Shown here in pieces: positions 12,165 to 23,275 of a DNA stretch of 64,000 nucleotides (position 1 is its first letter; each line of letters opens with the position of its first letter). The notes under the pieces were generated by a model. That model saw nothing but the letters and a program-made list of their open reading frames with translations, had not been told where the DNA came from and made no database searches. The stretch lies in contig JAJOZX010001077.1 of assembly GCA_023014485.1 (NCBI GenBank), positions 124,001 through 188,000 on the forward strand. The letters run 5' to 3'. The stretch comes from Bathynomus jamesi (taxonomy: Eukaryota; Arthropoda; Malacostraca; Isopoda; Cirolanidae). The position numbers were made by a program, and so were the translations under genes.

Positions 12165-12760
12165 GATTTTGATAGATTAATTGCCTGCCCTTGGGTAGTA
12201 AATGGCAGATGGAATTCAGTATTCAAAACTGTAGTCATCCATTTTGGCAGAAATAATGAAAACTTTAGTTATGAGATACTTAAGGAAACTGGTTAGATGA
12301 TATTAAACAGGAAAAAGATCTTGGCCTTATAGTTAGTACTGATCTAAAGTTTTCTAAACAGTGCTTAGTGGCTAAAAATAAATAAAATAAAATGCTACGG
12401 TAAGCATTATTAAGGGAAATGTTAGCGACAATGTTAAAGAAGTCAACTGTAGATTATATAGTGCTTATGTTAGGCTTCATTCAAGCTTGGTCACCTCACC
12501 ATAGGCAGGGTACATATAAGTTTGAAGGTGCACAACATAGGGCAACCTATCCCTAGCTTAACCCTTTAACGCCGGACGTTTTTGTAGGGTTAAGTCTAAA
12601 TGCGTGTATTTGAAACGCTAAGTATTCGACTCAGTCGGCGTTAGAGGGTTAAGAAGGTAAAAGATTAAAGGAACTGGGTATGTTTAATTTTGAAAGACCT
12701 TGTTGGAGGAAAAATATGATAGATATTCAAAATACCATCAGGTTTAGATAATATAGATAT
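12165..12760 (+). pseudogene. CR1/L2-like reverse transcriptase, degenerate C-terminal fragment
   Basis: In mixed plus-strand frames the sequence reads EKDLGLIVSTDLKFSKQC, then an ALLREM / VDYIVL region, then a FEGAQHRATYP block and KRLKELGMFNFERP. This order (KDLGV.v..dLkfs..c, then leRvQrRAT, then RL..LGL.sLe.RR) is the C-terminal thumb/connection of CR1/L2 reverse transcriptases. There are many stops and indels. A piggyBac-like MITE sits between RATYP and KRLKELG at 12562-12648. It is 5'-truncated, as non-LTR copies usually are. Confidence 0.65.
12562..12648. mobile_element. piggyBac-like micro-MITE (87 bp)
   Basis: Terminal inverted repeats CCCTTTAACGCCG and CGGCGTTAGAGGG are flanked on both sides by TTAA (12558-12561 and 12649-12652). 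TTAA duplication with CCC...GGG termini is diagnostic of the piggyBac group. The element has no coding capacity and interrupts the CR1-like fragment. Confidence 0.8.
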
Positions 12761-12769
12761 AACAGTAAT

Positions 12770-13466
12770 TATGTCACTGACCAAATGACCTGAACTTTTG
12801 GTCAAAAATATATTTTTCAAGTGTATTTTGGTGTGCTCTGTTCAAATATGACCATTTCTTGTGCAAATTAACAGAAATACATGTTTGGGCCATGCAATAA
12901 TCACCTGAAGATCAGGGCCCCCAGCCTTCTTTAGTTAGCCTTATAAGGCTAACTAATGAAAATATCATGATGACCTAACCAGGCATTTATTTGACGTAAC
13001 TGGGCATTCAGTTGCCCTAACCTGACATTCAATTAACTGGGGATAACTCACAAGTAGATAGATCATAGCACTGCATTATCACATGCTCACACTACAACAA
13101 TAATATTCAAACTAAACTAGGTCTAAGCAGGCAACAAATAAACATGTAAAATTGTTGTTTAGCACCCAACTAGTGACTCCCCACTTCTGTTTTTTGTTTC
13201 TAGTGGTTTTTAGCTCCTCTTTCCAAATTTGTGCGCAATCTCACAACTTTCACACAACATGATCCACAATACACTGGAACTAATAACTACCCACACAATG
13301 CTGCCAGATGCAAAATGGTACTGAAATATTTAAGTAGCTGTAACTTTCTTAATAGTCATTTGTGACAAATTTGCCATAGAAGAAAAGTGTCTTAGAATTG
13401 TCGAAACTACCTATTGTAAAGACAAAATTCCTAAGATTCTGTGGTTGTATGGAACTGCAATAATAC

Positions 13467-13470
<4 letters not shown>
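12770..13470. repeat. Dispersed repeat copy plus unassigned sequence
   Basis: 12813-12880 matches both arms of the fold-back at 17099-17279 (TTCAAGTGTATTTTGG and TTTCTTGTGCAAAT words). Related words recur near 16060-16190 and 17330-17460. It is part of a dispersed local family. The rest of the interval holds nothing I recognise. Confidence 0.5.

Positions 13471-13534
<64 letters not shown>
13471..13534. repeat. (TA)n microsatellite
   Basis: An uninterrupted TA dinucleotide run of about 64 bp. Open frames through it are meaningless alternating Ile/Tyr. Confidence 0.95.
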
Positions 13535-13540
<6 letters not shown>

Positions 13541-13919
13541 ATAGTTTGCACGAAAAATAACTAACAGATTTGAAAAGAGCGGGTAATATTAACCCAGAAA
13601 AATGTGTTTTTGACCAAACGTTCAGGTCATGTGACCAGAAACATATTAACTGATATAACTTTTTCTTATTAGAGTCTGATGGAATAACTTGAGGATATAG
13701 TGAAAAAAATTCAAAAACAGACTCATAGACTGGATCTAAGCAAATACTTCTTTGTCTTATAGTAGTAGATTTTTGGAACGACTCACCAAATGATGCGCTA
13801 AATAGAGGCTCTTTAGTTAGCTTTAAGAATGAGATGAAATGAAGGAAATAGTGGCAAAACTTACTATCCACACACAGTTCAGAGAGAGACTCAGTGATAC
13901 TCCACCCACACTCATGATA

Positions 13920-15294
13920 CAGGGTGATCGAAAAGTCTCTCCGCATAGTAATAAGATAATTTACTTTAGTGAAATTTTACATAAGGAGATATAAGAATTC
14001 TATAAATGTAATGACATATCATTGTTACCTGTTTAGAGTAAGTGCTGGAAGTGTTTTCCACCATTTTCTCGACATAGCCAGATCCTTCTTACTTTATTAG
14101 CAAATACTGTGTAATGTTTCAGCTGAAATAGACTGCGCATAAGTTCAGATCTCCATTTGTAATTCATCAATAGTTTTTGGATTATTTTTTATAAACACTG
14201 CTCTTAGTGGCCCCCCAAAAGTAAAAATCAACAGGCATGAGGTCAGGTAAATGGGGAGGCCAAATTCCTCTTGAAATTATGCATTCTCTGAAGACATCTT
14301 CCAATAATTGCATGGAATAAAGAGCTGTGTGTGTGTAGCACTGTCTTGCTGAAAGTATGCATTTTGGAGTTCATTTTCGTTCAACTGGCCAATAAATGGG
14401 TATAAAATTTGCTCACAGTAACACTGAATTGATGGTTTCAGGAAAAAATATTGGACCAATGATACGCTGTCTTGAAATCACAACCCAGATGCCAATTTTT
14501 TGAGGATGTAGAGGAGCTTCGTGAATACTGTTAGGGTTTTCAGAGCACCACAGACGTGTGTTTTGTGAGTTGATGTACCCTGAAAGGTTAAACCATGCTT
14601 CATCTGTGTAGAACATCACATCCAAAATGTCTTCTCCATTTTGATCAATAAAATTATGAAACCACTCTCAATAATTTAATCTGTTTGGAAAATCTGCAAT
14701 TTTCAGTTCCTGCATGGCTGTCACTTTGTAAGGATATAATTTGAGTTCTTTCTTAACTACTTTTTGGGTGGAGCCATAGCTCAATTCACATTGTTGTGAC
14801 AGTCTCCTGAGTGATTTTGTTGGGCTTTGTAGCAATCGATCAGAAATGTCACCCAACTTTGCCTCAGTTAAAACGGATGGTCTTCCACTTCTCGGAGCAT
14901 CTTGAATAGAGACAGTCTTGTGAAACTTTGCAATTAAATCACGGACAGTATCTCGATGAGGCAATGGTGTCTCCAGAAATCATTTCTGGAATTCTTGCTT
15001 TACAAATTCTGTGTATTTATTACCATTTTTAAACACGAACTCAACTAAACATATTCTTTCCTCAAACGACAGCATGACGTTGAAGGCTAGCCTTATAATC
15101 TGATTGACCTAGCCTAAGCATACTCACATACAGCCTACCATAGCAAGACTTAGCTTAGACTAGCCTAGACTTCGCCAATATTTTGTTAAAGATTTCATGA
15201 TATCATACAATTTTCATTAAAATATCTAACTTTTGTATGATTGCATTTTTGTCTTATAGAGTCATAGTTGCAGAGTGACTTTTTGATCACCCTG
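13920..15294 (-). mobile_element. mariner/Tc1-superfamily transposon
   Basis: Inverted termini CAGGGTGATCGAAAAGTC (13920) and GACTTTTTGATCACCCTG (to 15294) are bounded by TA at 13918-13919 and 15295-15296. At 1375 bp it is full-length for the group. The transposase lies on the minus strand. TA duplication and short terminal repeats are the superfamily signature. Confidence 0.88.
14036..15075 (-). pseudogene. mariner-like transposase (stops and frameshifts)
   Basis: The start MLSFEERICLVEF is at 15075. A helix-turn-helix region follows with RDTVRDLIAKF, a linker DAPRSGRPSVLTEAKL (GRPR-like) and RRLSQQCELSYGSTQKVVKK. The catalytic core has YTDEAWFNLSGY (first Asp), IGIWVVIS, then FQQDSATHT (second Asp) and a PDLMPVDFYFWG-like block. 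The end reads CRENGGKHFQHLL-like near 14036. A TGA breaks the N-terminal part near 14980, and frame changes at about 14670 and 14450 split the core. The family normally makes about 340 residues; this copy cannot. Confidence 0.8.
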
Positions 15295-15462
15295 TACAAC
15301 TGATATAATATCATGGAAATTTCTTCCACTTACAAAGCTGTGTATACACATCATTTTATTATATATTAGTTTCTTCTTATATTCTGTTTGCTCAAACATG
15401 CACAATTTGACATTAAATGACTGCTATAAACTACTGAAGGATGAGTATTAACTACTTGTCTA

Positions 15463-15710
15463 GGGTAAAGTTGCCAATGGTCACACATCAGTCCTAATGT
15501 CATGCATTTGACTTAAAAAAAAAGTCCCCACAAAATACTGTTACAGTGAAAGAAATAAAATTCATGTCAAACATTACTTCTGTAATGAAGTTACTGGAAG
15601 TAATGTTTCATATCAATTTTATTTCTTTCACTCTAACAGTATTTTGTGGGGTTTTTTTAAGTCAAATGTGCGACATTAGGACCAATGTACAACCATTGAC
15701 AACTTTATCC
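15463..15710. mobile_element. Fold-back MITE with TA flanks
   Basis: Two arms of about 110 bp are nearly perfect inverted copies. The outer ends are GGGTAAAGTTGCCAATGG and CCATTGACAACTTTATCC, with TA on each side (15461-15462 and 15711-15712). The short centre contains ATTACTTCTGTAATGAAGTT. There is no coding. Transcribed, it would fold into a long hairpin. Confidence 0.75.
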
Positions 15711-15712
15711 TA

Positions 15713-16560
15713 CTTATAGTTTAGGAGCTCAGTAAAGAGGGATTTGTTGTTGGAAGTGCTTCAGTAAGTGTGAAATACATAAATACACACATCAAATCAG
15801 CATGAGTGTAGTAGGCCTATAATTAAGATAACCTAGCTAATGGTTATTATTGAATGTTTCACCAACAGTGACCTTGAACCTCCACAATAAGGTAAGTTTA
15901 GTATGTATATATTATCATGGGGGGTCTGGGGGGTGAAGCCCCCCTGGTTAGCACACACAATCGGAGAACACATGGGTTAAGGTTAGGTTATATATATATT
16001 ATTATATATATGTTCTTAGTCCATTTGGTTTTTTGTTAATATCTAAAATAAATTTTTCTAATGTATTTTGGTGTGTTTGGGGTTAATGTTTTAAATGACA
16101 TGGGCTGGACCTGTAAATCAAAATAACTTTTTATGAGGTAGTTTTAGTCGTTTTATTCAAATTTGTCACTCATTTTTTGTGCAAACTATTGTAGAAAATA
16201 ATAATAATAATATTTAGTGTATTTGTAGTCAGGGGTGGTATGATGTCATGTTACTCTGCAACTTAATTAGTTTGTTGGTTTCTGTTCTGGCTATTTTTTT
16301 TTTTAATTGGATTCAGTTTGGTGGTGTTTGTGATAGAATTATATGCCATGCCATTTGTGTGGTTTTGACTTTGAGAACTTGATTCATCATGTGCCCTAGA
16401 TAAAGACAAAGCATTGGATGTTTTTATCAATTACGGCATTATTCTCTCATCCTTAACTTGCCCAAAATGTGACAGTGAGTGCCTAATACAAAAAGATCAG
16501 AAAATATTTAGGTGAAATAACCAATATTAACCTGTTAGGTTAATGAATGCCTGGTTAGGT
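15713..16560. other. Intergenic with short repeats
   Basis: A small G-run/C-run hairpin lies at 15920-15945 and AGGTTAGG-like telomeric words near 15978 and 16530-16560. No gene is seen. Confidence 0.4.
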
Positions 16561-16878
16561 TAGGGTTGCCAGATTTTTCAAATGCCCATGCGGGACAAAA
16601 ACTTTTCTGAGGTTTTATTTTAAGACCAAATTTTTTTTCAAATTGAAACTAGATTTCCTCAAGTTACAAAACAAAATTAGAAAAATTTTATTACAATAAT
16701 ATTTAACAATTAAACATCGTGAATAAATTGAAATTATTATACATAATATTGAAATTCTAAATCAATTCATCCCTAAAAAATTTGCTTAAAAAATATTTTT
16801 TGTGGGACATTTTGAATGCAGGATTTTTGGATCAAATGGGGGACTGTCCTGTAAAATATGGGATGTCTGGCAACCCTA
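16561..16878. mobile_element. hAT MITE with perfect 8-bp target duplication
   Basis: Inverted termini TAGGGTTGCCAGATTTTTC and (complement) TAGGGTTGCCAGACATCC border a 318-bp AT-rich non-coding body. The 8-bp sequence GGTTAGGT occurs immediately on each side (16553-16560 and 16879-16886). An exact 8-bp duplication with T/CAGGG termini identifies a non-autonomous hAT. Confidence 0.88.
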
Positions 16879-17098
16879 GGTTAGGTTAATTGAATGCCCA
16901 GTTAGGTCAACTGTACACCCTTGATGATTAGTTAGGTTAAGTCATGATATTTTTATTAGTTTAAATGAAAATGACAAGAGTAAACTTTTCTGGTTAATTT
17001 TGAGGTGTTTTGCATGTTTCCTATAGTAATGCGTCATTTACAAGATCTTGTAACATGAACATGTTAGATTATGCTTTATTCTATAAAATGTAGGTCAA

Positions 17099-17279
17099 AA
17101 ATACATTTTTCAAGTGTATTTTGGTATGCTTTGTTTGAATATGACCTTCATTTCTTGTGCAAATGAACAGAAATACAGTTGTCATTGCATGGCCCAAACA
17201 CGTATTTCTGTTCATTTGCACAAGAAATGAAGGTTATATTTGAACAAAGCACACCAAAATATACTAGAAAAATATATTT
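17099..17279. repeat. Imperfect inverted repeat (fold-back)
   Basis: Arms 17099-17176 and 17201-17279 are inverted copies across CTTCATTTCTTGTGCAAATG with a loop of about 24 bp. Single-arm copies of the same sequence occur at 12813-12880 and near 17330-17460. I could not fix target duplications, so whether it is a MITE or a simple inverted duplication is open. Confidence 0.6.
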
Positions 17280-17469
17280 TTTATTTCAACTTCAGGCCAT
17301 GTCATTTGCAACATAATTACCGTGTTTGGTTCATATATGACCTTCATTTCTAGTGAAAATGAACCAAAACAAGAAAACTTTAATTTTTCATAACTTTGTT
17401 TCGGTTCATTTGCACAAAATATGATCATATTTGAATGAAACACCAAAATACATGAAAAAAATGTATTTT

Positions 17470-19430
17470 GGATATTAATTTCTACGTTGGTGAAACATTC
17501 AATAATTACCCTAGCTAGCTACCCAATTAATCAAGGGCCTATAAGATTACTTAGGTCTTAATAATGTATTAAATATTAAAATACTCTTCATAATTTCTTA
17601 AGAATTAGAGGAAATTAATAACAACTAGAAGCATTACATACAGCTCACAGAAGCTAGCTTATAGGCCTTTCAGGAAGGCATGAATATTTTGCTGGTTTAG
17701 TGGCATTCTGTACACTGCAGGGATGTACACATTTTCTGATCATAGTGACTGCCATGACATTATTGTTGATATAACATTATGATGACATCTCCATGTTGTC
17801 TACTAATCTGAAAATGTAGGTGTGGCTTACAAACTTTGGGAAGCAGTCTCTTTATTATAGAGTTTTATCAATTTTGGCAAAATGTAAAGCTGCAGACACA
17901 GTTCTGAGATAGCCCATAAGCTGCACTCACATTTTGCAATCAGTTGATATCATGTCATCATGTGGTTAATATTCATTTCAATGTCCATATTCCTTTATTC
18001 TAGTTTTTGTTCCCAATTCCAAAGGAAACCAGAGAAAGAAGTTTAACAGAATTTTGCCATATCAATATATAAATCACTTTTGAAGCTGGTTAAAATATTA
18101 CATAGTTTCTAATCTGGTGGAGTCGCTTTTCAAATTAATAAATTAGTACTATTAGAAGGGACATTTTTACATTACATTTGCATTACTTTTACCCATTTCC
18201 TGAAGGATTTTGAGTTTTATTACACTCTTTTTAGAATCTGTGCATCACTTTTGCCAAACTTCTCATACTGGATACAAAATACTTTCAAACTCCATAAAAT
18301 GACTGATCTGCAGTAGTCTATATTATTTCCAAGTGAGACCACAAACATAATTACTAGCCTATCTAAACAACAATAGTTAAGCCAAGTAGGCCATAACTTG
18401 TTTAAATCAAGCTTTAGTTTATGAAACCAATTTTGACCAGTTACATCTAGCCAAGCTAAATGAACGAAGCAAATTAGGCCTAACTTGACCAACTCTACAT
18501 TCTTAACCAACTTACAGGAGTATCAAATGAAATAATGCATTCATCTTTGTAAACTTTATCTCCTCCTTGGGGTACACGAACGTTGTGAAAAGCCTTTCTC
18601 AGTTTCTCCATTAATTAATATTATACGCACGAACTTACGTCCTAAATTTAATCGAATTATTCGTACGGTTTGGCTGGCAGGCCTACTGGCTGTTGAACAG
18701 ATACTTCGGCCTTTAAGCCGAGATTCAAGCTTGGCTTATTTTAAGTGGGTCCAGTTAAGTTAGACCTAGGGCTGACCAATGTTTGATTATAGGCTCATGG
18801 ATAGTTCACAGATTGTTCAAGGGTTCAAAGCTAATATTTTATTCAAATACTCTGGGTTCACTTCAAAACACTAAAATTTATGAGTTGAGGATGCTTTCTC
18901 AATTCAAAATGCTTCTTTATTGTTTCTAAATAAAAATTTATAGCGTCATCTTCTAAACGCTTTCAACATGTGCAGAATCTTCTCGGATCATGCCTTTTGT
19001 GCCTAAGACGGCCCCTTTTCTTCTGTCGAGCAAAACAGAAACACCGTAACTCAAAAATTTTCGATTTTGAAATTTTATATGAATCTATACTCATTTTTGT
19101 CTGTAAATTTTTAATCTACAATTCGTTTTTCTCTATCTATAAAACCAAGGAAGATAAAAGAATGAAAAAACATCGTATCTTTGGCTATTCGAGAGAGTAT
19201 TTGAAACTTCAATGAACTCTCCTGAAATTTACATTTCGCGAGATACAGTATTTTAATTTTGACAGCAGTTCTAACAAACTCTGTCCATAAGTATTGTGCA
19301 GTACTGCCAGTACAGTACTTGCAAGCATTGTACATTTACATACAATACCAGACAGCATTTTTCTCCCTCTAATGGGTCAGCCTTTGGAAATGAAACCATA
19401 GTTCAATATTATATTAGACTATAATATATT
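17470..19430. other. Intergenic, no gene supported
   Basis: About 2 kb of AT-rich DNA. The open frames here are short, lack recognisable motifs and are not bounded by paired repeats. I see nothing I can name. Confidence 0.4.
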
Positions 19431-19433
19431 TAA

Positions 19434-21743
19434 CAACGGTGGCCAAACCCCGGCTCTCGATGTTGTTAACTGCAGCTGGCGAGACAATTTTGGTTTTTAT
19501 TGTATTTATCATAAAAGACAAAATTCATAATACAAATATAATTTTTTTTCATATAATAAAAAAAATATTAAAAAAAAAAGGAAAAATTGAATTGACAATA
19601 AAATGAGTCATGCGTACGACAATTTCTTTTGCGTGACAGGCACTAAGCGGGATAATTATGTAATTAACACCAATCGCGACTCATCAGTGTCCAGTACCCG
19701 TCGAGCTACCCTGCGGGCTGCGTGTAGTAACGAGTGAGTGTGTTTTAAAATTGGCTTCTTAGATCAAATAGTGGCTATTTTTCTCAGCTATACAAGTGAA
19801 AGTTATACAACCCCTTAGTTGATTAAAATGACTGAGCAGACAAAGTGTAAGAAACGGAAATATGAAGAAGAAAATAGAGTTTTTAAACAAGAGTGGGAGA
19901 AGAGCTTTGCCTTTACTGTTAAGGGTGGGAAACCTGTGTCTCTTATCTGCCACGTGGCACTCAATCACTTTAAAGCCAGTAACTTAAAGCGTCTTCATGA
20001 AACTAACCATAAAAATTTTATTACGGAATTTCCTCCCAAATCAGAATTGCGGAAGACTAAGTTAACAATGTTGAAATCTAGCCTAGTTGCCCAACGAACT
20101 GTACTTTCATCATTGTGTAAGACAGCTGACTTAACTACTGAAGCTAGTTTTGTTATGGCATGGAATATTGCTCGTGCTCAACTTCCCTACAGTAGTGGAG
20201 AATTTGTGAAGAAGAATATTGCCGATGTTACTGCAATTCTCGCTCCAGATAACACAAAGCTTCGAGAACAAATAGCAAGTATTTCTATTTCCCACCACAC
20301 TACAGAGAGACGTATTTCCCAGATCAGTGCTGAAATTGCATGCTCGTTGCAGAGTGATTTGAAGAATTCTGTTGCATTCAGTTTGGCCCTCGATGAATCC
20401 ACAGATATTAAAGATAACCCTCAACTGGCGATATTTGTTCGTTATGTTACTGGCGATGGAAATGTGAAAGAAGAACTCTTGGACTTAATGACCCTAAGAG
20501 AAACCACCAGAGGGGTTGACATAAAGAACACACTTGACGAGGCATTATAAAATGCTCAAGTACCATTGAATAAACTTGTCAGTGTTGCAACAGATGGAGC
20601 ACCAGCTATGATAGGACAAAATGTAGGCCCAGTTGGGCTCTTGATACGCGATCCTAAATATCCTGTGTGTGTCTTTATTCACTGTATCATTCACCGTGGT
20701 CACTTGGTAAGCAAGTACTTTAAGTATGACAGTGTTATGAAATGTGTTCTAGAAATTGTGAATTTCATTCGTTCAAATACAAAAACGCACCGAGCGTTTA
20801 GAAATTTTATCGAGGAGCTGGATCTTCAAGATAAGCCAGATGACCTTTCATTCTACTGTATTATAAGGTGATTAATTATCAACTAGTAATATCCTGAATA
20901 GGTTTGTTGCACTGTCGGAGCCTATCATTGATTTCTTGAAAGAAAAGGAAAGTCATACCTACAACTAGATCACAAATGGGTGCAGGATCTGATGTTTTTT
21001 ACCGATGTAATACAACACCTTCAAAATCTAAATTTGGCACTTCAGGGAAAGGATAAGGTCATTTCTGACCTTACACAGACAGTTTTCAGTTTCCAGAATA
21101 AAATAAAGCTCTTCCAAAAAGATATAGTAACAAAAAAATTTGACCACTTTCCCCACCTGAAAAACCGAGCAAGCACTTTTCCTGATATTGAAATAAAAGG
21201 TAGTAAATTGGAGGAATACAAAGGTAAATTAGAAGGACTAATTGATGATTTTCAGTTCAGGTTTGATGAACTAAAGAAGCTAAAACCATGCTTCGAATTT
21301 CTTGTAAATCCTTTCCTAATTGATGTCGTCAACGATGGCTGTCCTGTACCACACTTTGTTACGGAAGCTGCTTCAATACAAACAGAACTTTTGGAGCTGC
21401 AGGAGGACGTGGGTTTAAAGTTGATACATAAAAGCTTATCTGCAGTTGAGTTTTGGAGTTTTTGGGACAACTTATTGCTGTGAAGCACTCTTCTGCCCTC
21501 ACAAACGAACACCTCACTGAGCTTCTTCATACCGCCTTAACATCACATCAGCCAGACTTTAAAGCATTAACAGCCAAAATGAAGACCCAGACTAAGCCTT
21601 CTACAAGCAGTAATTAAACAATTTAATAATATGAGTATATGTATATGTTTTTAATTAAATTCTTTTTAAAATATTTTGCGGCTCTTGTACATCTGAAAAA
21701 CGTCGTATGTGGCTCTTGGGTCCAGGAAACTTGGCCACCCCTG
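19434..21743 (+). mobile_element. hAT transposon (GTF2IRD2/ZBED-like transposase)
   Basis: Left terminus CAACGGTGGCCAAACC at 19434 and right terminus complementary to CAGGGGTGGCCAAG ending at 21743 form an inverted repeat around GGTGGCCAA. The transposase lies between, on the plus strand. The termini and the protein both indicate hAT. The 8-bp flanks are AT-only and do not match exactly, so the outer limits could be off by a few bases. Confidence 0.75.
19828..21616 (+). pseudogene. hAT transposase, three frames
   Basis: The ATG at 19828 begins MTEQTKCKKRKYEEE. The N-terminal domain has VSLICHVAL...LKRLHETNH, a degenerate BED/SPIN-type finger whose first Cys appears lost. The catalytic first Asp is in SLALDESTDIKDNPQLAIFV. 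After a TAA at 20548 the frame resumes with ATDGAPAMIG (second Asp) and CIIHRGHLVSKY (the C/H block). A frame change near 20870 leads to 20980-21483 (KFDHFPHLK, EFLVNPFLIDV) and on to TKPSTSSN at about 21616. The family is the GTF2IRD2/ZBED5/SCAND3-like hAT group, normally 550-600 residues. At least three disruptions make it inactive. Confidence 0.8.
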
Positions 21744-21859
21744 AATTTTATATTATATTAAACTATGATCAAATTCAATCGTTCCATGAAAATTACAAAT
21801 ATTTTCAGACACAATTCGCCTAATATTTTATGGTGCTAGTTTACTTGGTGTAGTGCACA

Positions 21860-21861
<2 letters not shown>

Positions 21862-21891
<30 letters not shown>
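21862..21891. repeat. (TA)n microsatellite
   Basis: A TA dinucleotide run of about 30 bp directly before sequence beginning CAGTGGCGTGCA. That start resembles a hAT terminus, but no partner was found. Confidence 0.9.
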
Positions 21892-21894
<3 letters not shown>

Positions 21895-22112
21895 TGGCGT
21901 GCACTCAAGGTAAGCGGGGCATGCGCCGCCTACCCAGTTAAAGGTCAAATTACAAAAAGTCAGTATATTACTACAGTAATCGAAAACTAATATAAAGTTA
22001 TGATGCTTGCATATTTTATATATATATATATATATATCGTAAAGAACGACGCTTGTATAGGAGATATTCCGCGCAAGACGAGAGAGAGAGAACGAAACAA
22101 ATGAAAAAATGA

Positions 22113-22183
22113 GGTAACCACCCGGGAATCGAACCCGGGATCTTCCGATTGCCGGTCAGATGCGATACCATTACACCATGGGC
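22113..22183 (-). ncRNA. tRNA-like unit, array 1 copy 1
   Basis: Box A TGGTGTAATGG and box B GGTTCGATTCC are both intact, the pol III internal promoter pair. The T arm is perfect and the anticodon stem TCTGA/TCGGA pairs. The anticodon loop reads CCGGCAA, so position 33 is C not U and the anticodon would be GGC. The canonical acceptor stem pairs poorly. It is probably tRNA-Arg/Gln-derived, not a translating tRNA. Confidence 0.6.
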
Positions 22184-22378
22184 CTCACTCTTCCAAATGC
22201 CGTAATTCTTCTACATACTCGCAGAAACCAATGCCCCAAGGGGGCACCTCCGCATGCCGTAACATTATACATTCAACTGCAAAGAACACGCAGTATAAAT
22301 AACGTAAAGAACGACGCTTGTATAGGAGATATTCCGCGCAAGACGAGAAAGAGAGAACGAAACAAATGAAAAAATGAG

Positions 22379-22446
22379 GTAACCACCCGGGAATCGAACC
22401 CGTGATCTTCCGATTGCCGGTCAGATGCGATACCATTACACCATGG
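22379..22446 (-). ncRNA. tRNA-like unit, array 1 copy 2
   Basis: Same as copy 1, with one change in the T arm (CACGGGTT instead of CCCGGGTT). It abuts the inversion point, so its 5' flank differs (GCATGCCCATGG). Confidence 0.55.
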
Positions 22447-22533
22447 GCATGCGGCATACGGCATGCGGGAGGTGCCCCCTTGGGGCATTGGTTTCTGCGA
22501 GTATGTAGAAGAATTACGGCATTTGGAAGAGTG

Positions 22534-22605
22534 AGGCCCATGGTGTAATGGTATCGCATCTGACCGGCAATCGGAAGATCCCGGGTTCGATTCCCGGGTG
22601 GTTAC
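22534..22605 (+). ncRNA. tRNA-like unit, array 1 copy 3
   Basis: Intact A and B boxes. The flanking TGAGG and CCTCA can close an extended stem containing a 3-nt bulge. It is followed by a T6 run that could terminate pol III. Confidence 0.6.
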
Positions 22606-22798
22606 CTCATTTTTTCGTTTCGTTCTCTCTCTCTCGTCTTGCGCGGAATATCTCCTATACAAACGTCGTTCTTTACGTTTTATTTATACTGCGTGTTCTT
22701 TGCAGTTGAATGTATATAATGTTACGGCATGCGGGAGGTGCCCCCTTGGGCATTGGTTTCTGCGAGTATGTAGAAGAATTACGGCATTTGGAAGAGTG

Positions 22799-22870
22799 AG
22801 GCCCATGGTGTAATGGTATCGCATCTGACCGGCAATCGGAAGATCCCGGGTTCGATTCCCGGGTGGTTAC
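22799..22870 (+). ncRNA. tRNA-like unit, array 1 copy 4
   Basis: Core identical to copy 3, with CTCATTTTTTT following. Confidence 0.6.
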
Positions 22871-23066
22871 CTCATTTTTTTATTTGTTTCGTTCTCTCTC
22901 TCTCATCTTGCGCGGAATATCTCCTATACAAGCGTCGTTCTTTACGTTATTTATACTGCGTGTTCTTTGCAGTTGAATGTATATAATGTTACGGCATGCG
23001 GGAGGTGCCCCCTTGGGGCATTGGTTTTTGCGAGTATGTAGAAGAATTACGGCATTTGGAAGAGTG

Positions 23067-23138
23067 AGGCCCATGGTGTAATGGTATCGCATCTGACCGG
23101 CAATCGGAAGATCCCGGATTCGATTCCCGGGTGGTTAC
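23067..23138 (+). ncRNA. tRNA-like unit, array 1 copy 5
   Basis: Box B is altered to GATTCGATTCC, which breaks one T-stem pair. The rest matches copies 3-4. Confidence 0.55.
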
Positions 23139-23244
23139 CTCATTTTTTCATTTGTTTCGTTCTCTCTCTCTCGTCTTGCGCGGAATATCTCCTATGCAAG
23201 AGTCGTTCTTTACGTTATTTATACTGCGTGTTCTTTGCAGTTGA

Positions 23245-23248
<4 letters not shown>

Positions 23249-23275
<27 letters not shown>
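23249..23275. repeat. (TA)n microsatellite
   Basis: A TA run ending at the left terminus of the Tc1-like element. Confidence 0.9.

Larger units (their letters stand above)
22039..23248. repeat. tRNA-like repeat array 1 (five units, two minus then three plus)
   Basis: The repeat unit is about 265-268 bp, measured between plus-strand copies starting 22534, 22799 and 23067. Each unit holds a ~72-nt tRNA-like segment, then CTCATTTTTT, a TCGTTCTCTCTC tract, GCGCGGAATATCTCC, and a GGAGGTGCCCCCTTGGGGC block. Units 1-2 are on the minus strand and 3-5 on the plus strand, so the array contains a head-to-head inversion near 22446. Open frames here are chance readings of the repeat. Confidence 0.85.

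Noticed and set aside
13349..13946. Open frames with long alternating Ile/Tyr runs
   Set aside because: They are translations of a TA microsatellite; the same applies to frames at 36430-36784, 37353-37699, 43070-43337, 50052-50255 and 51115-51354.
22113..22183. Functional tRNA gene
   Set aside because: C at position 33, an improbable GGC anticodon and an unpaired canonical acceptor stem argue against a translating tRNA.
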